This document shows positions 24,166-39,089 of a stretch of 64,000 nt of DNA, piece after piece; within the stretch, counting starts at the first letter, position 1, and each line of letters begins with the position of its first letter. A program made the position numbers and the translations under genes. The notes under the pieces were generated by a model. The model had not been told where the DNA came from, ran no database searches, and was given only the letters and a program-made list of their open reading frames with translations. The DNA lies in the NCBI RefSeq assembly GCF_947242115.1, contig NC_074723.1, positions 31,442,043 to 31,506,042 of the forward strand. Reading direction: 5' to 3'. This DNA comes from Biomphalaria glabrata. Its lineage: Eukaryota > Mollusca > Gastropoda > Planorbidae.

Positions 24166-24449
24166 TATATTCCGGTAACACTTCTCTCCCTTGTTTGAAA
24201 AAAAAAAGTCAGTCTTAACTACAACGTCTGACATTTCTCGACATCTATATTTAATATCAAAATATTGTAATGACTCTTTGCACTTTTCACACCCCCCCCC
24301 CTCCCAAACCGGAATAAACAAAAAATTCCTTATCAAAGTACACAGAAATTATTTTAATATGCCTTCTAAAATGGCTAATGTTTCTAGAGAAAAAAAAAGT
24401 CGTAATATTTTGTTTTGTTAGTTTACTTTTCAAAGTGCTTATAAATTTA

Positions 24450-24465
24450 CACACACACACACACA

Positions 24466-24508
<43 letters not shown>
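24450..24508. repeat. (CA)n microsatellite
   Basis: Nearly pure CA repeat. The partner position near 14368 has only CACACACAC. Confidence 0.95.
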
Positions 24509-24510
<2 letters not shown>

Positions 24511-24789
24511 TCGCGTTTTCAGCAAATCTCTGTTTCATATGACCAAATAATTTTTTTTATTTTTTCTTACAATATCTACAAAACCTTTCGCGATAAGGAC
24601 ACAGGAAATATACAAAGTGTTGAAAAGTAAGGAAGTTTCATCGTGAACATTTCGATATGTCGGCTTTAAAAAAAACAACAAAAAAACAAATCGGGTTTAA
24701 ATTGTGGATAAATAATTGCTTTTGGTCAATTTGACAACTGCAAGTCAAGTTATTACAGGTGAAATATTCGTATTTATTCGTGCACCTCA

Positions 24790-25138
24790 AACTGGATACC
24801 ACGAGTGTTATCCATTTTAATCCAATGCTTATGTAAATCTTGTTTACATGTAATCCAAGGTCTAATGTGACCTACTTTGTTTTGATTCTCTCTGCTAAAA
24901 GTATAACACCAGTTCAGGTCAGAGTAACATAGCTCTGTTTGCAAATATTGTTTTCATACATTCCATGTCTTTTTTTAAGTTCCAAGTTTCAGTTTTTAAG
25001 ACGAGGGCAGACCATTAGTAGTACATTACATTTGAGAAGCAATCATTCAGATCGACTCGTTTGGAGCCTAAGTAATGGTAAAAATCAAAGTGACCTAACG
25101 CAGCCCAGATTATTTTGTGTGAAATTCTTAAAGTAAGT
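24790..25138 (+). promoter_or_regulatory. putative promoter and noncoding exon 0 of copy 3
   Basis: Close duplicate of the block before copy 2. AGGTCA is at 24916-24921 and the donor-like GTAAGT at 25133-25138, so the spacing of about 216 nt matches copy 2. The leader intron would end at the acceptor at 30796, making it about 5.7 kb, lengthened by SINE, LINE and family R insertions. Transcript evidence is absent, so exon 0 remains an inference from conservation and splice signals. Confidence 0.45.
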
Positions 25139-26059
25139 TAATTAACTACAGTTTATTGCAATGTAATACATTATTATGTATATTATACATGATTATATTT
25201 AATTTAAGTCATTGATTCAATGCCTGACTAGATTGACCTAAGACGTAATCACATTCTATTTTGTAGTAACGTTTGTATATTATTTGAAAGGGAGGTTGAG
25301 TAAAGTAAAATTAGGCAAGGTGGAGACACTGGCCCACTTTGAAGTGCCAGGCAATCCAGACACATGTAGCGTATGTAGCATATTCTTCCTAAGATTATCT
25401 TCATATTAAGCAAGACCTCTTGTAGTAAACTTATTCTGCAAAAAAGCATTTTGTGTTCAAAATGTATCTCTTGTTAAACTTTTCTTATAAATTCCTAGTT
25501 TTCCAAAACAAAGTCTTTATTTCAAAAATTGCGATAAAATTCATGCCAAATATTAAGATTTATAATCTGCGGAATTCTATAAAGTCTGTCATCTTATTTG
25601 ACTATCTTGTTTTTAAAGTGCCCTAGCACCCCATTGAATCGGTCAACATAACGGACATTGTGTAACAACATAATATAAAAATGGTTAAAATATAAATAGT
25701 TAATGAACATTATAAAAAGATAAGTAAATAATTGTGTGCATAAAATGTGTCATTTCTCAACAAAAAAATTAGCCTGCGCTGGATCTGCCAGTTCGTTGAG
25801 AGGGCAAAGTTCACTGGAAAGACTCTTTGTAGTAATTAAGCGATTCGAACCTAGACGGTAAATATGCAGCGATTCGAACCTGGACCAAAGTCCACACGAC
25901 CAAGGCAGTGCAGCCAGTTTGCAGATTGCATTGGTCTTCTCAAAATCCAGCCTCCACTTACTGAAAGCCAGCGCTGAGTCTGACAACTCTTTTATATTCC
26001 AAGTTATTTTCATAAACTTAATTTAATTTAAAAAAAAAAAAAAAGGCTCGTAAATACGT

Positions 26060-26310
26060 CACCAGTTACTCTGATGGCTGAGCGGTAAAACGCTTGGCTT
26101 CCGAACCGGGGACCTGGTGAAGACTGGGATTTTTAATTTCGGGATCTTCGGGCGCCTCTGAGTCCACCCGGCTCTAATGGGTACCTGACATTAGTTAGGG
26201 AAAAGTAAAGACGGTTGGTCGTCGTGCTGGCCACATGACACCGTTGTTAATCGTAGACCACAGAAACAGATGCCCTATAGACCACAAGGTCTGAAAGTGG
26301 TAACTTTAAC
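26060..26310 (+). mobile_element. tRNA-derived SINE, family S1
   Basis: ATGGCTGAGCGGTAAAACGC head; the B box is deleted (jumps from CCGAACCGGGG to ACCTGGTGAAGA). Tail AAGGTCTGAAAG. Confidence 0.8.
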
Positions 26311-26465
26311 TTACTCTGTTGATCTACGAAAAACATTGAAAATAGTTCATCAGGACAAGTGGTTTCATTTAACAAAAACATTACAGGATATAGCAGATAT
26401 TTAATGTAACAACAGGATAACGCTAAATTTAGTTGAGGGGGAAACGACAGTTTTTTTCTTTCTTT

Positions 26466-26712
26466 ACTGCTTTGAGTGACTGTGAGGTGGCTGAGCGGTA
26501 AAGCGCTTGGCTTCGGAACCGGGTACCGGGGTTCGAATCCTGGTGAAGACTGGGATTTTTTTAATTTCGGGATCTTCGGGCGCCTCTGAGTCCACTCAGC
26601 TCTAATGACATTAGTTAGGAAAAAGTAAAGGCGGTTGGTCGTTGTGCTGGCCACATGACAACAGAAACATCATCTGCCCTATAGACCACAAGATCTGAAA
26701 GGGGAACTTTAC
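26466..26712 (+). mobile_element. tRNA-derived SINE, family S1
   Basis: GAGGTGGCTGAGCGGTAAAG head, intact B box GGTTCGAATCC, tail AGATCTGAAAGG. The second of two S1 copies within 650 bp. Confidence 0.85.
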
Positions 26713-26844
26713 TATGTGTCTAGATCAATAAAGTCCCAAGACAGCGTTCAGAACAGTATTGTTTTCAAGTTTTATGTCTAGTTGACCTTGACACGATGTA
26801 GATCCTTATTAAATACATCAGCTTAACGCAAAGAAAAATATTGT

Positions 26845-28806
26845 TCAAGTCTCAAGGTTTCGTAGTTTCCCAAAGTAGTAACTCTGATAATCGCAAATGA
26901 TTTTAAAAAATATAGACCATAATGACAAGAAAAAGTATATAAAAATTAAACACTTAACCCAAAAAGTAAGCAGACAGCTGCAGAGTGAATACATAAACAA
27001 TGTAATATCTAAAGACAACAACAAAAACCTATGGTCATACATTAAGTCTAAGAAAATGGAAACAACAGGCGTAGCGCCATTAAAAGATGAACATAACATA
27101 ATACATAATGAAAATGAAACTAAAGCAAACATTCTAAACAAATACTTTGCATCAGCATTCTCAGCCCCAGGAGACAAAGACATATTACTGAATTTGAACC
27201 AAGTAGACAACATAGAAGATATAGTAGTACAAGAAAATGGAATTCAAAAACTATTAGCCAACACCAAACCAAATAAAGCTTCTGGACCTGATGGTATTCC
27301 AGCTAGATTACTCAAAGAACTAAGTAATGAGCTAGCCCCAGTGTTCAAAATACTCTTTCAGGCTTCACTTAACCAGGGCAGAGTACCAAAGGACTGGAAA
27401 GAAGCTAATGTCACCCCCCTATTTAAAAAAGGAGAAAAATCTGACCCAGGAAACTACAGACCAGTATCACTTACCAGCATCACATGTAAAATCCTAGAAC
27501 ACATAATATGTAGCAACATTATAAACCACTTAGACAAACATAATGTCCTCACACCATACCAACATGGCTTTAGGAAACATAGATCATGTGAAACACAACT
27601 AATAGGACTAATTGATGATTTTTCAAAAGGTTTAGATAATAGCGAACAAATAGATGCTATCTTACTAGATTTTTCTAAGGCTTTTGACAAAGTTCACCAC
27701 CATAGTTTGCTTAAAAAATTAAAATATTTCGGCATTAATGGTCCACTGCATCAGTGGATTAAAGACTTTCTGATAGGGAGAGAACAAACTGTAATAATAA
27801 ATGGCTCTAAATCAACACCGATAACAGTAAATTCAGGTGTACCTCAAGGAACAGTCTTGGGTCCACTACTATTTTTAATTTACATAAATGATTTACCAAA
27901 TTGCATTACTTCAGGAACAAAAGTCAGATTATTTGCAGACGATTGCATAATATATAGAACAATAAAAACAACACAAGACACAGATATTTTACAAAGAGAA
28001 TTAGATGAATTACAGAAATGGGAATCAAATTGGAGCATGTCTTTCCACCCAGAAAAATGTCAGTTGTTAAGAGTAACAAAAAAACTAAAACAAATTAATT
28101 CCACTTATCTTATTCATGGCAAACCAGTAACACAGACTAAAAACGCAAAATACCTAGGTGTTATAATAAATGAAAAACTGTCATGGAATCCACATATTGA
28201 TGAAACTACAAAAAAATCAAACAAAGCATTAGGATTTATTAAAAGAAATTTCTATAAATCAAATAAGAACATAAAACTAAAATGTTATTTAACCTTGGTT
28301 AGGCCAATAATAGAATATGCATCCTCTGTTTGGGACCCCTCAACTCAAGAAAACATTAAGAAACTAGAACAGACACAAAATAGAGCAGTGCGATTCATAA
28401 CAAACGAATATTCACATTTGACTAGAGTAACACCTTTATTAAAATCACTAAATTTAGAAAGCCTTCAGGACAGAAGGCTCAAAAGTAAAGTAGCAATAAT
28501 ACATAAAACACTGAACCATAATCTTCAAATACAAAAACAAAATTTAATAAAATACTCTGAAAGACACAAAGATAAAGGCACATTCCTCGTCCCATATGCT
28601 AGGACCAATTTGTACAAATACTCCTTCTTCCCTAGTGCTATTAGAGCATGGAATGGGTTGCCTGAGCTAGCCAGGAAAACCAGTGACTTGGCAGAATTTA
28701 AGTCATTGGTTAATATGCATGACTAAATGCATGACGCGTAGGACGTAATCATCTTCTTTTTTGAAGTAACGTCTGTATTATATAAGATAAGATAAGATAA
28801 GATAAG
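26845..28806 (+). mobile_element. LINE with open reverse transcriptase (Jockey/CR1-like)
   Basis: A single open frame, 26897-28726 (609 aa), encodes a non-LTR reverse transcriptase. It shows NKASGPDGIPARLLKEL (about 126-142), NYRPVSLTS, the catalytic block LLDFSKAFDKVHH (Asp at about 258), SGVPQGTVLGPLLF (about 313-326) and FADD at about 346-349, then the thumb and the C-terminal AIRAWNGLPELARK tail. The 3' UTR includes GACGTAATCATCTTC and a (GATAA)n tail ending near 28806. No endonuclease domain is visible and a stop precedes the first Met, so it is 5' truncated, as most LINE copies are. The undamaged RT frame implies a young insertion. At least four shorter relics of the same family are in the window. 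Confidence 0.9.
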
Positions 28807-28819
28807 AAGACCTGTTTAT

Positions 28820-29085
28820 TATTTTTTACAAAGCTTATATTAACTCACTCTGTCTGGCAGAAAGTTTGAACGTGTTTTTCCTCACATCTCAAATTCTCGG
28901 ATCAAGTTTAAACTTTGTAAAATTATCCATCGAACATGACAAGACACGAATGAAGAAAAAAAAAAGGAAATTAATTATTGGTGATTAATTATTTTGTTTG
29001 ATATTGAAATAAGGGGAAATAAATGCTACTTTACGAGATATGTGGATGTGTAAATGGATGTAATCTCCTTATTACGTTTTGACAC
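28820..29085. repeat. dispersed repeat family D
   Basis: AAGCTTATATTAACTCACTC start, then GATATTGAAATAAGGGG. Confidence 0.6.
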
Positions 29086-29639
29086 GGTTTTTAGCGGCCC
29101 TCGAAAGCTGAAAAGACGCTATTAGTTTTGTGTGGTATTTCTGTCCGTCCGTCCCGTTTAGATCTCGTAAACTAGAAAAAGTGAAAATCCGACATCATAG
29201 TATTTTAGACCAACGGCTACTTTTTTCTTTTCTGAACGCGAAAATCTAATTTTTTTAAGCAATTATGCAAGCTATTTTTTCATAAAAATACACCATTTTT
29301 ACAAGTATTCTCTATTAATAGTAACAAACACTAGAGGCTATTTAGTAAGGGAGATATCTATTAATCATATTTTTAACACAATTATGCTAAAAGTTTAAGA
29401 TTGTATTGCTCAATTATGTTAGTTCTTTCATACTAACTATTACATTTTTAATAAAGAAAAAAATATCTAGTATGTATATAAGTGGAACATAATGTAAAAT
29501 AACAATTAAGAAGTAATTTTCCTTATTATTGGTGTACTACAGCCGTTTAATACCTAACTAAGGAATTTTTTTTTCTTGAGGCTTTGAATAAGAGATTGAC
29601 CCTTTACGAAACAATTATATATATATATATATAGTTCGT

Positions 29640-30085
29640 CCATCGTGGTTTGATGATGACCACTTTGTCATCCAGGGGGCTGAGGGCTTTGCACTGAGGT
29701 TTTATGCCTCCTCATGTGGCTGGTGAGCCCGGAATGTTCGGCCGCACACAGGGCAGGTTATTCCAGCTGGAGCTAGTGTCGTTTGCCTTGCTTTTCTTTT
29801 CTGGCATTTTTCTTCTGCCAGCGTTGTTTTTTTTCCTCAGCAACCTGTGCGCCAGTTTTCACTGCGTGACGCCATGATGCTCTGACATGTGCCTATGTCT
29901 CTCAGGTGCCTGAGTCTATGCTGAACGCCTTCAGAGAAGCTTTGAGGGTGTCCCTGAAGCGCTTTCTTTGACCACCCTGCGAGCGCTTTCCTTCGCTTAG
30001 TTGGCCATACAAGAGTCGTTTAGGGATGCGGTGGTCTTCCATTCTGAAGACGTGACCTGCCCATCGCAGCTGGGACTGCATCAGG
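29640..30085 (-). mobile_element. LINE 3'-end relic (CR1/L2-like)
   Basis: Minus strand reads in pieces QLRWAGHVFRMEDHRIPKRL, LLYGQLSEGKRSQGGQRKRF, DTLKASLKAFSIDSGT, then a finger-like PALCAAEHSGLTSHMRRH, the usual C-terminal end of this LINE group. Confidence 0.75.
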
Positions 30086-30129
30086 AAACAATTAGATAAT
30101 CATTAAAAGACATCAGTTAGGCCATATGA

Positions 30130-30250
30130 TAATGTATTCTATATTCACTTTCACCTATCTCTTGGTCTGCTGAACCCTTGGGGAACAATGCAAGATGTGT
30201 CAGCCTTCTTTCTCCATTCTTCAATGTCATTTATCTTTGATGGAATTTCA
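30130..30250 (-). mobile_element. LINE tail fragment
   Basis: Plus-strand TTGGTCTGCTGAACCCTTGG parallels 2875-2895; same LINE type as at 2830-3310. Confidence 0.45.
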
Positions 30251-30566
30251 TTCTGATGTTAATTCTGAAATTATTTAATTAAACCAGCCTTTTTACCAGC
30301 CTGGATGGGCCCTTTTGGGGGCCGATTTTGAGTTTGTGTTTCCACACAAACTGTCTTTGTGATCTTTTTTCTCTTACTTCCAGTGTACTAGTCAATTTAA
30401 AATAAAGCATAATTATTCAGGTAGTTGAACCCTTTAATTTTTAGATAAATGGCAGTAATATCGGCTATTTCCCTTTATATAAGCTTTAGTATAAAATAAA
30501 ATTCTTTTTTTTTCTATTGCTTGTTTTTTAATGTTGCATGTTTTCGATGTCATCCTTCTTCTTCCT

Positions 30567-30760
30567 TCTTATCTTATATATTACAGACGTCACTTCAAAA
30601 AAAAAAGATGATTATTTTCTACTTAATTCATGAGTACTAACCTACATAATGGTTTCTGTTCTTATCTTATAAATTACAGACTTTTAAAAAAATAAATCAA
30701 TCACAAATAAAATAAATATTAAATTCCCACCTATTGCATGTCTACTAACCTACATAATTG
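30567..30760 (-). mobile_element. LINE 3' UTR relics, two in tandem
   Basis: TCTTATATATTACAGACGTC and again TCTTATAAATTACAGACTTT: reversed 3' ends of the 26.8-kb LINE family. The first is shared with 16758-16830 before copy 2. Confidence 0.6.
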
Positions 30761-30805
30761 CTTCTGGGCATCAAACTTGCTGTTAATTTATTTCAGTAAA
30801 CCACT

Positions 30806-34581
<3,776 letters not shown>

Positions 34582-34658
34582 ATTTGCATTACTAACGAAA
34601 ACAATGTTACAATTTCTGAAAAATGAAACATGCTATATTATGCATTGTACATTTTTTT

Positions 34659-36530
34659 ATCGGTCGCCGAAAGTCGAATAGTCGCTATTAGTTTTGTTTT
34701 GTCTGTCTGTCCGTCCGTCCGTCCGTCCCATTTAAATCTAAAAAACTAGAAAAAGTTATTGAAAATCAAATATCATGATATTTTAGATCTTTCAAATTTT
34801 TTATGCAACAGCTTCATTTTTCCTTTCTGAAAGTGAGAAGTTTAATTTTGAGAATAAACTATTTAAGTAGTTTGTTCATAAACATACGCCATTTTTTACA
34901 ACTATCCACCTTTTATAGCCTATATTATTAAATATTGTATGTCAGTATTAGTTGGCCTCCTTCAGTCGTAGAGCGACTATGGTTTCTATCGAACACTTTT
35001 TTACGTGGCTGTGGAGCCCTATTTTGGAGAGACACTCTCGTCCACAAATATCGCAGTTTAAGGTGGCTTTCGCTTTGGTGGTAGAGGAGCTGCCCATTCT
35101 TCGCGTTGTACGTTTTTCTTCCAAAGATGAGGCCCATGTTTTTTCGCAGTCCTTAGCTTTCTTTCTATTTTAGTATATTATTTGTGCAAACGTTGTTTTT
35201 GGTGTTTTATTTTTAATAATATTTTGTTAAAGCTTATTCTTAGATTAAATATTTTCTGTCATACTTACATTTCAAGCAAAAATGTGTACTTTTGCTTTAA
35301 TAGAGAAATAATCTATTTTGTATATGTAATTCAACTATAATTTAAAGCAAATATTAATAAGCAGGTTTGATATTATATAAGAGGGCGCAACATGCACATT
35401 GCACACTGTATACACTTAGACAAATCGAAAAGCTTCTTCCTTGAGGCCTTGAACGAGAGATTGGTCCTTTACAAAACACTTAAATCAATTAGATCAGTGA
35501 TGCCCAAAGTACGGCCCGCGGGCCATAACAGGCCCGCGATGTGGTTCCATCCGGCCCGCCGAAACATCGGCACAAAAGTAGATAATCCTCCCCCTTTAAA
35601 ATAGTTGTAAATATATTTTTACCTTCGTTAGGGCCCTCACTTTTTCTGTAATGGATTGATACATGACCTTTAACGAGTGGACGATTATGAGTTTATGAAG
35701 TGGAACTCTGATCTACCAGGAAAAGGGAATGGAACTTTTTTGTGGAACATGATAATAAGCCAACATATTTGTTTTGTAAAGAGAGTCTGGCTGTTTCAAA
35801 AAAAACAAAAAAAAACATGTATAGCGAGATTGTAAAACAAATATGAAGGCCTTCTTGGTTTGAGCCGCGTCTTAAAGATTGGTTAAACTACGCCAAGAGA
35901 TTGGAGGACCGATGAGACTATTTACCGAAAAGAGACAAGAAAATAAGTTGGTGGTAAAGTTAGCTAAAATGTTGCTCACATTTTAAGTAGAGAAATGAAA
36001 CCATTTTAAGACGCGTAAAAAATGATAGACTTTAACTATCCCATTAATTGATGTAAGTACTAGATCTAATAGTTTCAAATAGTTTCAGGTGAATTTTGAT
36101 TTCATTTTTCGTACCTTTTTTTGTTGATGTGGCCCGCGACACGCGTTTCGAAAGTTAAAACGGCCCGCGGGTCGAATTAGGTTGAGCATCACTGAATTAG
36201 ATAATCATTCATTTACATTAGTTAGACCAAGTTCACGTTGAGCCTTATCTTCATTGCTATCAGTTTATTGAATACATATTAACAATTTGTTAATAATAAC
36301 ATTATAAGAAAATGTCCGTATCCTGTGGTATTATGTCGTCAGTCGAAATAACAATACAATAGTATCGGCTAAATATCGACACGAATACATCTCTTCGTTT
36401 TGTATCGACGGAGATATGGTTGTTTATAGTTTGTAGTTCATAGTTTCCTATATTCATGCTAAAATTATTGAAGCCTGCCTACGTGTAATACTTCGGGGTC
36501 CGATTTTAAGTTTGTGTCTCTATCAGCATT
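34659..36530. repeat. composite repeat family R, copy 2
   Basis: ATCGGTCGCCGAAAGTCG left end with a (CCGT)n run, and right end TTCGGGGTCCGATTTTAAG. It carries an insert near 34945-35172 (GGCCTCCTTCAGTCGTAGAG, a repeat also near 53155) and the hAT element at 35495-36194. Starts 78 bp past the stop of copy 3. Confidence 0.55.
35495..36194. mobile_element. non-autonomous hAT element, family H1
   Basis: 700 bp, starting CAGTGATGCCCAAAGTACGG and ending, inverted, CAGTGATGCTCAACCTAATT. Perfect 8-bp target duplication AATTAGAT (35487-35494 and 36195-36202). GC-rich GGCCCGCGGGCC ends. No transposase frame. Confidence 0.9.
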
Positions 36531-37212
36531 GTCATTGCAATCATTAATGTCAAATACTTGTCATTTTTTTTTATTAAACATTGTTTTGGTAAACATTTCT
36601 ATAAATATTTCATATTGTATATTGTATTTTTATTTAAGCACTGTATTCATAATCATTTCAATGTAACAACGTATCATCATATTTAGTCAAACACTTTGAA
36701 ATAAAAACATTTATTTTACATACACATATATTTGCATTGAATGTATTAAGTTTGTGATATAGGAGACTCGATGTTCATGTTTGAACTTTCTGGGAATTAT
36801 ATTTTCTTTGAAGTAAAACTAAAACGATAATGCAGTACTGTAAAAGGAGTTGTATTATTTATGAAATGTTTATGAAGTTTCAACCGTACATTCATACGGG
36901 CCATACAGCTAGTAGTGTTATTATTTTAAAACTTTTAGGCTATTTTAGTTTCTAGACATACGTTGGAAATTATATCTACAGTTCTCAAACACCGTAGAAC
37001 TTTATTGTAGTGTGTCTCTGTGTCAATTCTTCTAAAACTCCACCTACTAGCCAGCAAACTCTTCATATTTTTACAGTGGTGTATGGACACTGGAAGGGTA
37101 TTTTAAAGACAGCTATGATGATTTAGCTAGAAATGTTAGTGTTTATGTGTAACTGTGTGTATAAAATAACAACCTAATTATCCGGAAGGTTCTTGATTTA
37201 CAGTTATAATTA
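36531..37212. other. 3' flank shared with copy 5
   Basis: AT-rich; 36530-37130 aligns with 62755-63960 (ATGCAGTACT, AATTATATTTTCTTT, TTCTCAAACAC-GTAGA). No gene seen. Confidence 0.5.
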
Positions 37213-37640
37213 TTACAAAGCTTATATCAACTCTGTCTGTCTGTCTGTCTGTCTGTTTGTCGTCTCTCACACCCGTCATCGGATCAAGTTGAAACTTCGT
37301 ACAATTATTGTATGGCATAGACACGACATGAATCAATCAAAAAAAGTAATAAAATAGTCAATTAATTGCTTGTAATTAATTATTTTGTTTGAAACCAACA
37401 AGGGAAACTAATCCTTCCGTATTCACAGATATGGCTAAATTGTTGGGTTTATTCCCTTTAAATAATTGTTAACGCTATTTCTTCCTTCCACATTCTCCTA
37501 TCAAGTTAAACTTTAAACAAATTATTTATTTCACCTAACAAAACATGAATCAATAAAATACCCAATTAGTCAATGAATTATGAGTTATTAACTATTTTGT
37601 TTGATATCGAATAAGGGAACTTACTTGTAGATATTTGATA
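37213..37640. repeat. dispersed repeat family D
   Basis: AAGCTTATATCAACTCTGTC with a (TGTC)n run; a second half-unit repeats within the block (ATTATTTTGTTTGATATCGA). Confidence 0.6.
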
Positions 37641-37897
37641 CATATAGTTTCAAGGGTGTAGTTTTTCCCACAAAGTTAAGCTTTGTTTTTTTTTTTTTTG
37701 TTTTTTTTTTTTTGTTTTTTGTTTTTTTTTTTTTTTTTAAAGATTGTTTTTGTTTGATTTTTTCTAAGTATAACCATCTTAAACGTCAGCTTGGCTTACG
37801 TCTAGAGATCGGCTCTGCGGGAATTTCCGCACTCAACTTAATGTTTCTTTGTATTAAGTTCACAGTTGGTTACATTCATAGATCTACATGTACAATT

Positions 37898-38074
37898 GAC
37901 CTCATTCACCAATCGTAAACAAACAACATTTAGTCACGTGATCTTATTGATAAAAACAGCGAAAAAAAACTGTCACGTGACAACCATCATGAATTAAACA
38001 TGAGATCGTAAATTATATAGAAGAGATAGAGCACCACGTGGCTAAATGTTTGTTTACGATTGGTGAATGAGGTC
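37898..38074. mobile_element. MITE, second copy
   Basis: Same element as 15849-16031; the right TIR has lost a few bases. Contains GTCACGTGA and CACGTGG E-box-like words. Confidence 0.85.
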
Positions 38075-38639
38075 CATTAGCGCACCGTTGTATAAAGAAA
38101 TCATTCGCTGGGCTGTTAATCTGATTGATTATGTAGAGCTCATTGGTAAGACTCCTGGCAATATTGAAGCATACAGGTAATAAATATAAAGAAACGTTAC
38201 AAACCACCATTTATAACCATTTATAAAGTTACAAACCACCATTTATAACGATGAATAAAGTTACAAACCACCATTTATACAGATTTATAATTTTGGAATC
38301 GATTGATTTTTTTTTTAAAGTATTTATGTTACTTTTGTACTTTTAAAATAAAATCATGTAAATTTTAAACACTTAAGGAAATTCGTCTTACAATTTGTGC
38401 ACTACACCAAACAAAACATATAACTATAGAAAACCTAAATGTACATTCACACCAGACTCACACACAATTTACATGTGAAAAGTTTATATCAATATTGTTT
38501 CTATTTAATGGTTTGATTACCAGGCGATCAAAAGAGTTTCTGTTATTAAGAAATAATCCCATATTGCGAGTGGAATATATTCTAAACTCAATGCATATGT
38601 AGCATAACATTTGCAAGTAAGCCAAAGTTTGCAAGACCC

Positions 38640-38912
38640 CTACTTTGTATTTATTCTCACAGCTAACTGTCGAACACGAATTAGGTCAACAACATGACAT
38701 AACTGTGTAGTGTGTTGGAATTATCTTTGCAAGTATGTTAAAGATATTTTAAATTCCTTAGCTTCAAAGTCCCAGGGTGAAGGTCAGACAAAAAGTCTGT
38801 TCTATTCAAGATCCGTACTTTAAGTTCAACTCTTTGTGAGTCAAAGCAATGGGAAACATCAAAGTGGTGTAAGGTAGACCAGTTTTGTGCAAAGTTTCTA
38901 ATTAAGGTAAGT
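38640..38912 (+). promoter_or_regulatory. putative promoter and noncoding exon 0 of copy 4
   Basis: More diverged version of the copy 2/3 block: TTAGGTCAAC at 38681-38690, then ACATGACATAACTG, AAACATCAAAGTGG further on, and a strong donor AAG/GTAAGT with the GT at 38907. The AGGTCA-to-donor spacing (about 224 nt) is nearly the same as in copies 2 and 3. The leader intron to 43398 would contain the 34-bp satellite array and a LINE relic. Confidence 0.45.
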
Positions 38913-39089
38913 TAATGATTGATGTTTCATTGCATTGTAATACATTATTACATTTCTTAATGCTTTACAAGCTAATTGAAGCCTTATCTTAAATCAATTC
39001 CTTGTAAATGAATCTGGTGACGGTCTGTAATCTTTAAGTTTATGTATTGCTTGTCATGCTTTATTAGTGCAAAGTGAGGTGAGCTTCAT

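Larger units (their letters stand above)
23640..26450. repeat. segmental duplication, copy 2 (partner 13619-16250)
   Basis: See partner. Here the MITE is missing, a (CA)n tract is expanded at 24450-24508, and an S1 SINE is inserted at about 26060-26310. Confidence 0.8.
29093..30360. repeat. composite repeat family R, copy 1
   Basis: Left end AGCGGCCCTCGAAAGC, then GACGCTATTAGTTTTGTG and a CCGTCCGTCC run. Right end GGGGGCCGATTTTGAG followed by a hairpin (AGTTTGTG/CACAAACT, 30331-30352). The GC-rich ends are roughly inverse to each other. Interrupted by LINE pieces at 29640-30085 and 30130-30250. Other copies at 34659-36530 and 59957-62715. Confidence 0.6.

Noticed and set aside
23644-24336. 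Ser/Leu-rich and Arg/Glu/Lys-rich frames over CT tracts (also at 13620 and 55133)
   Set aside because: Pure consequence of CT/GA composition.
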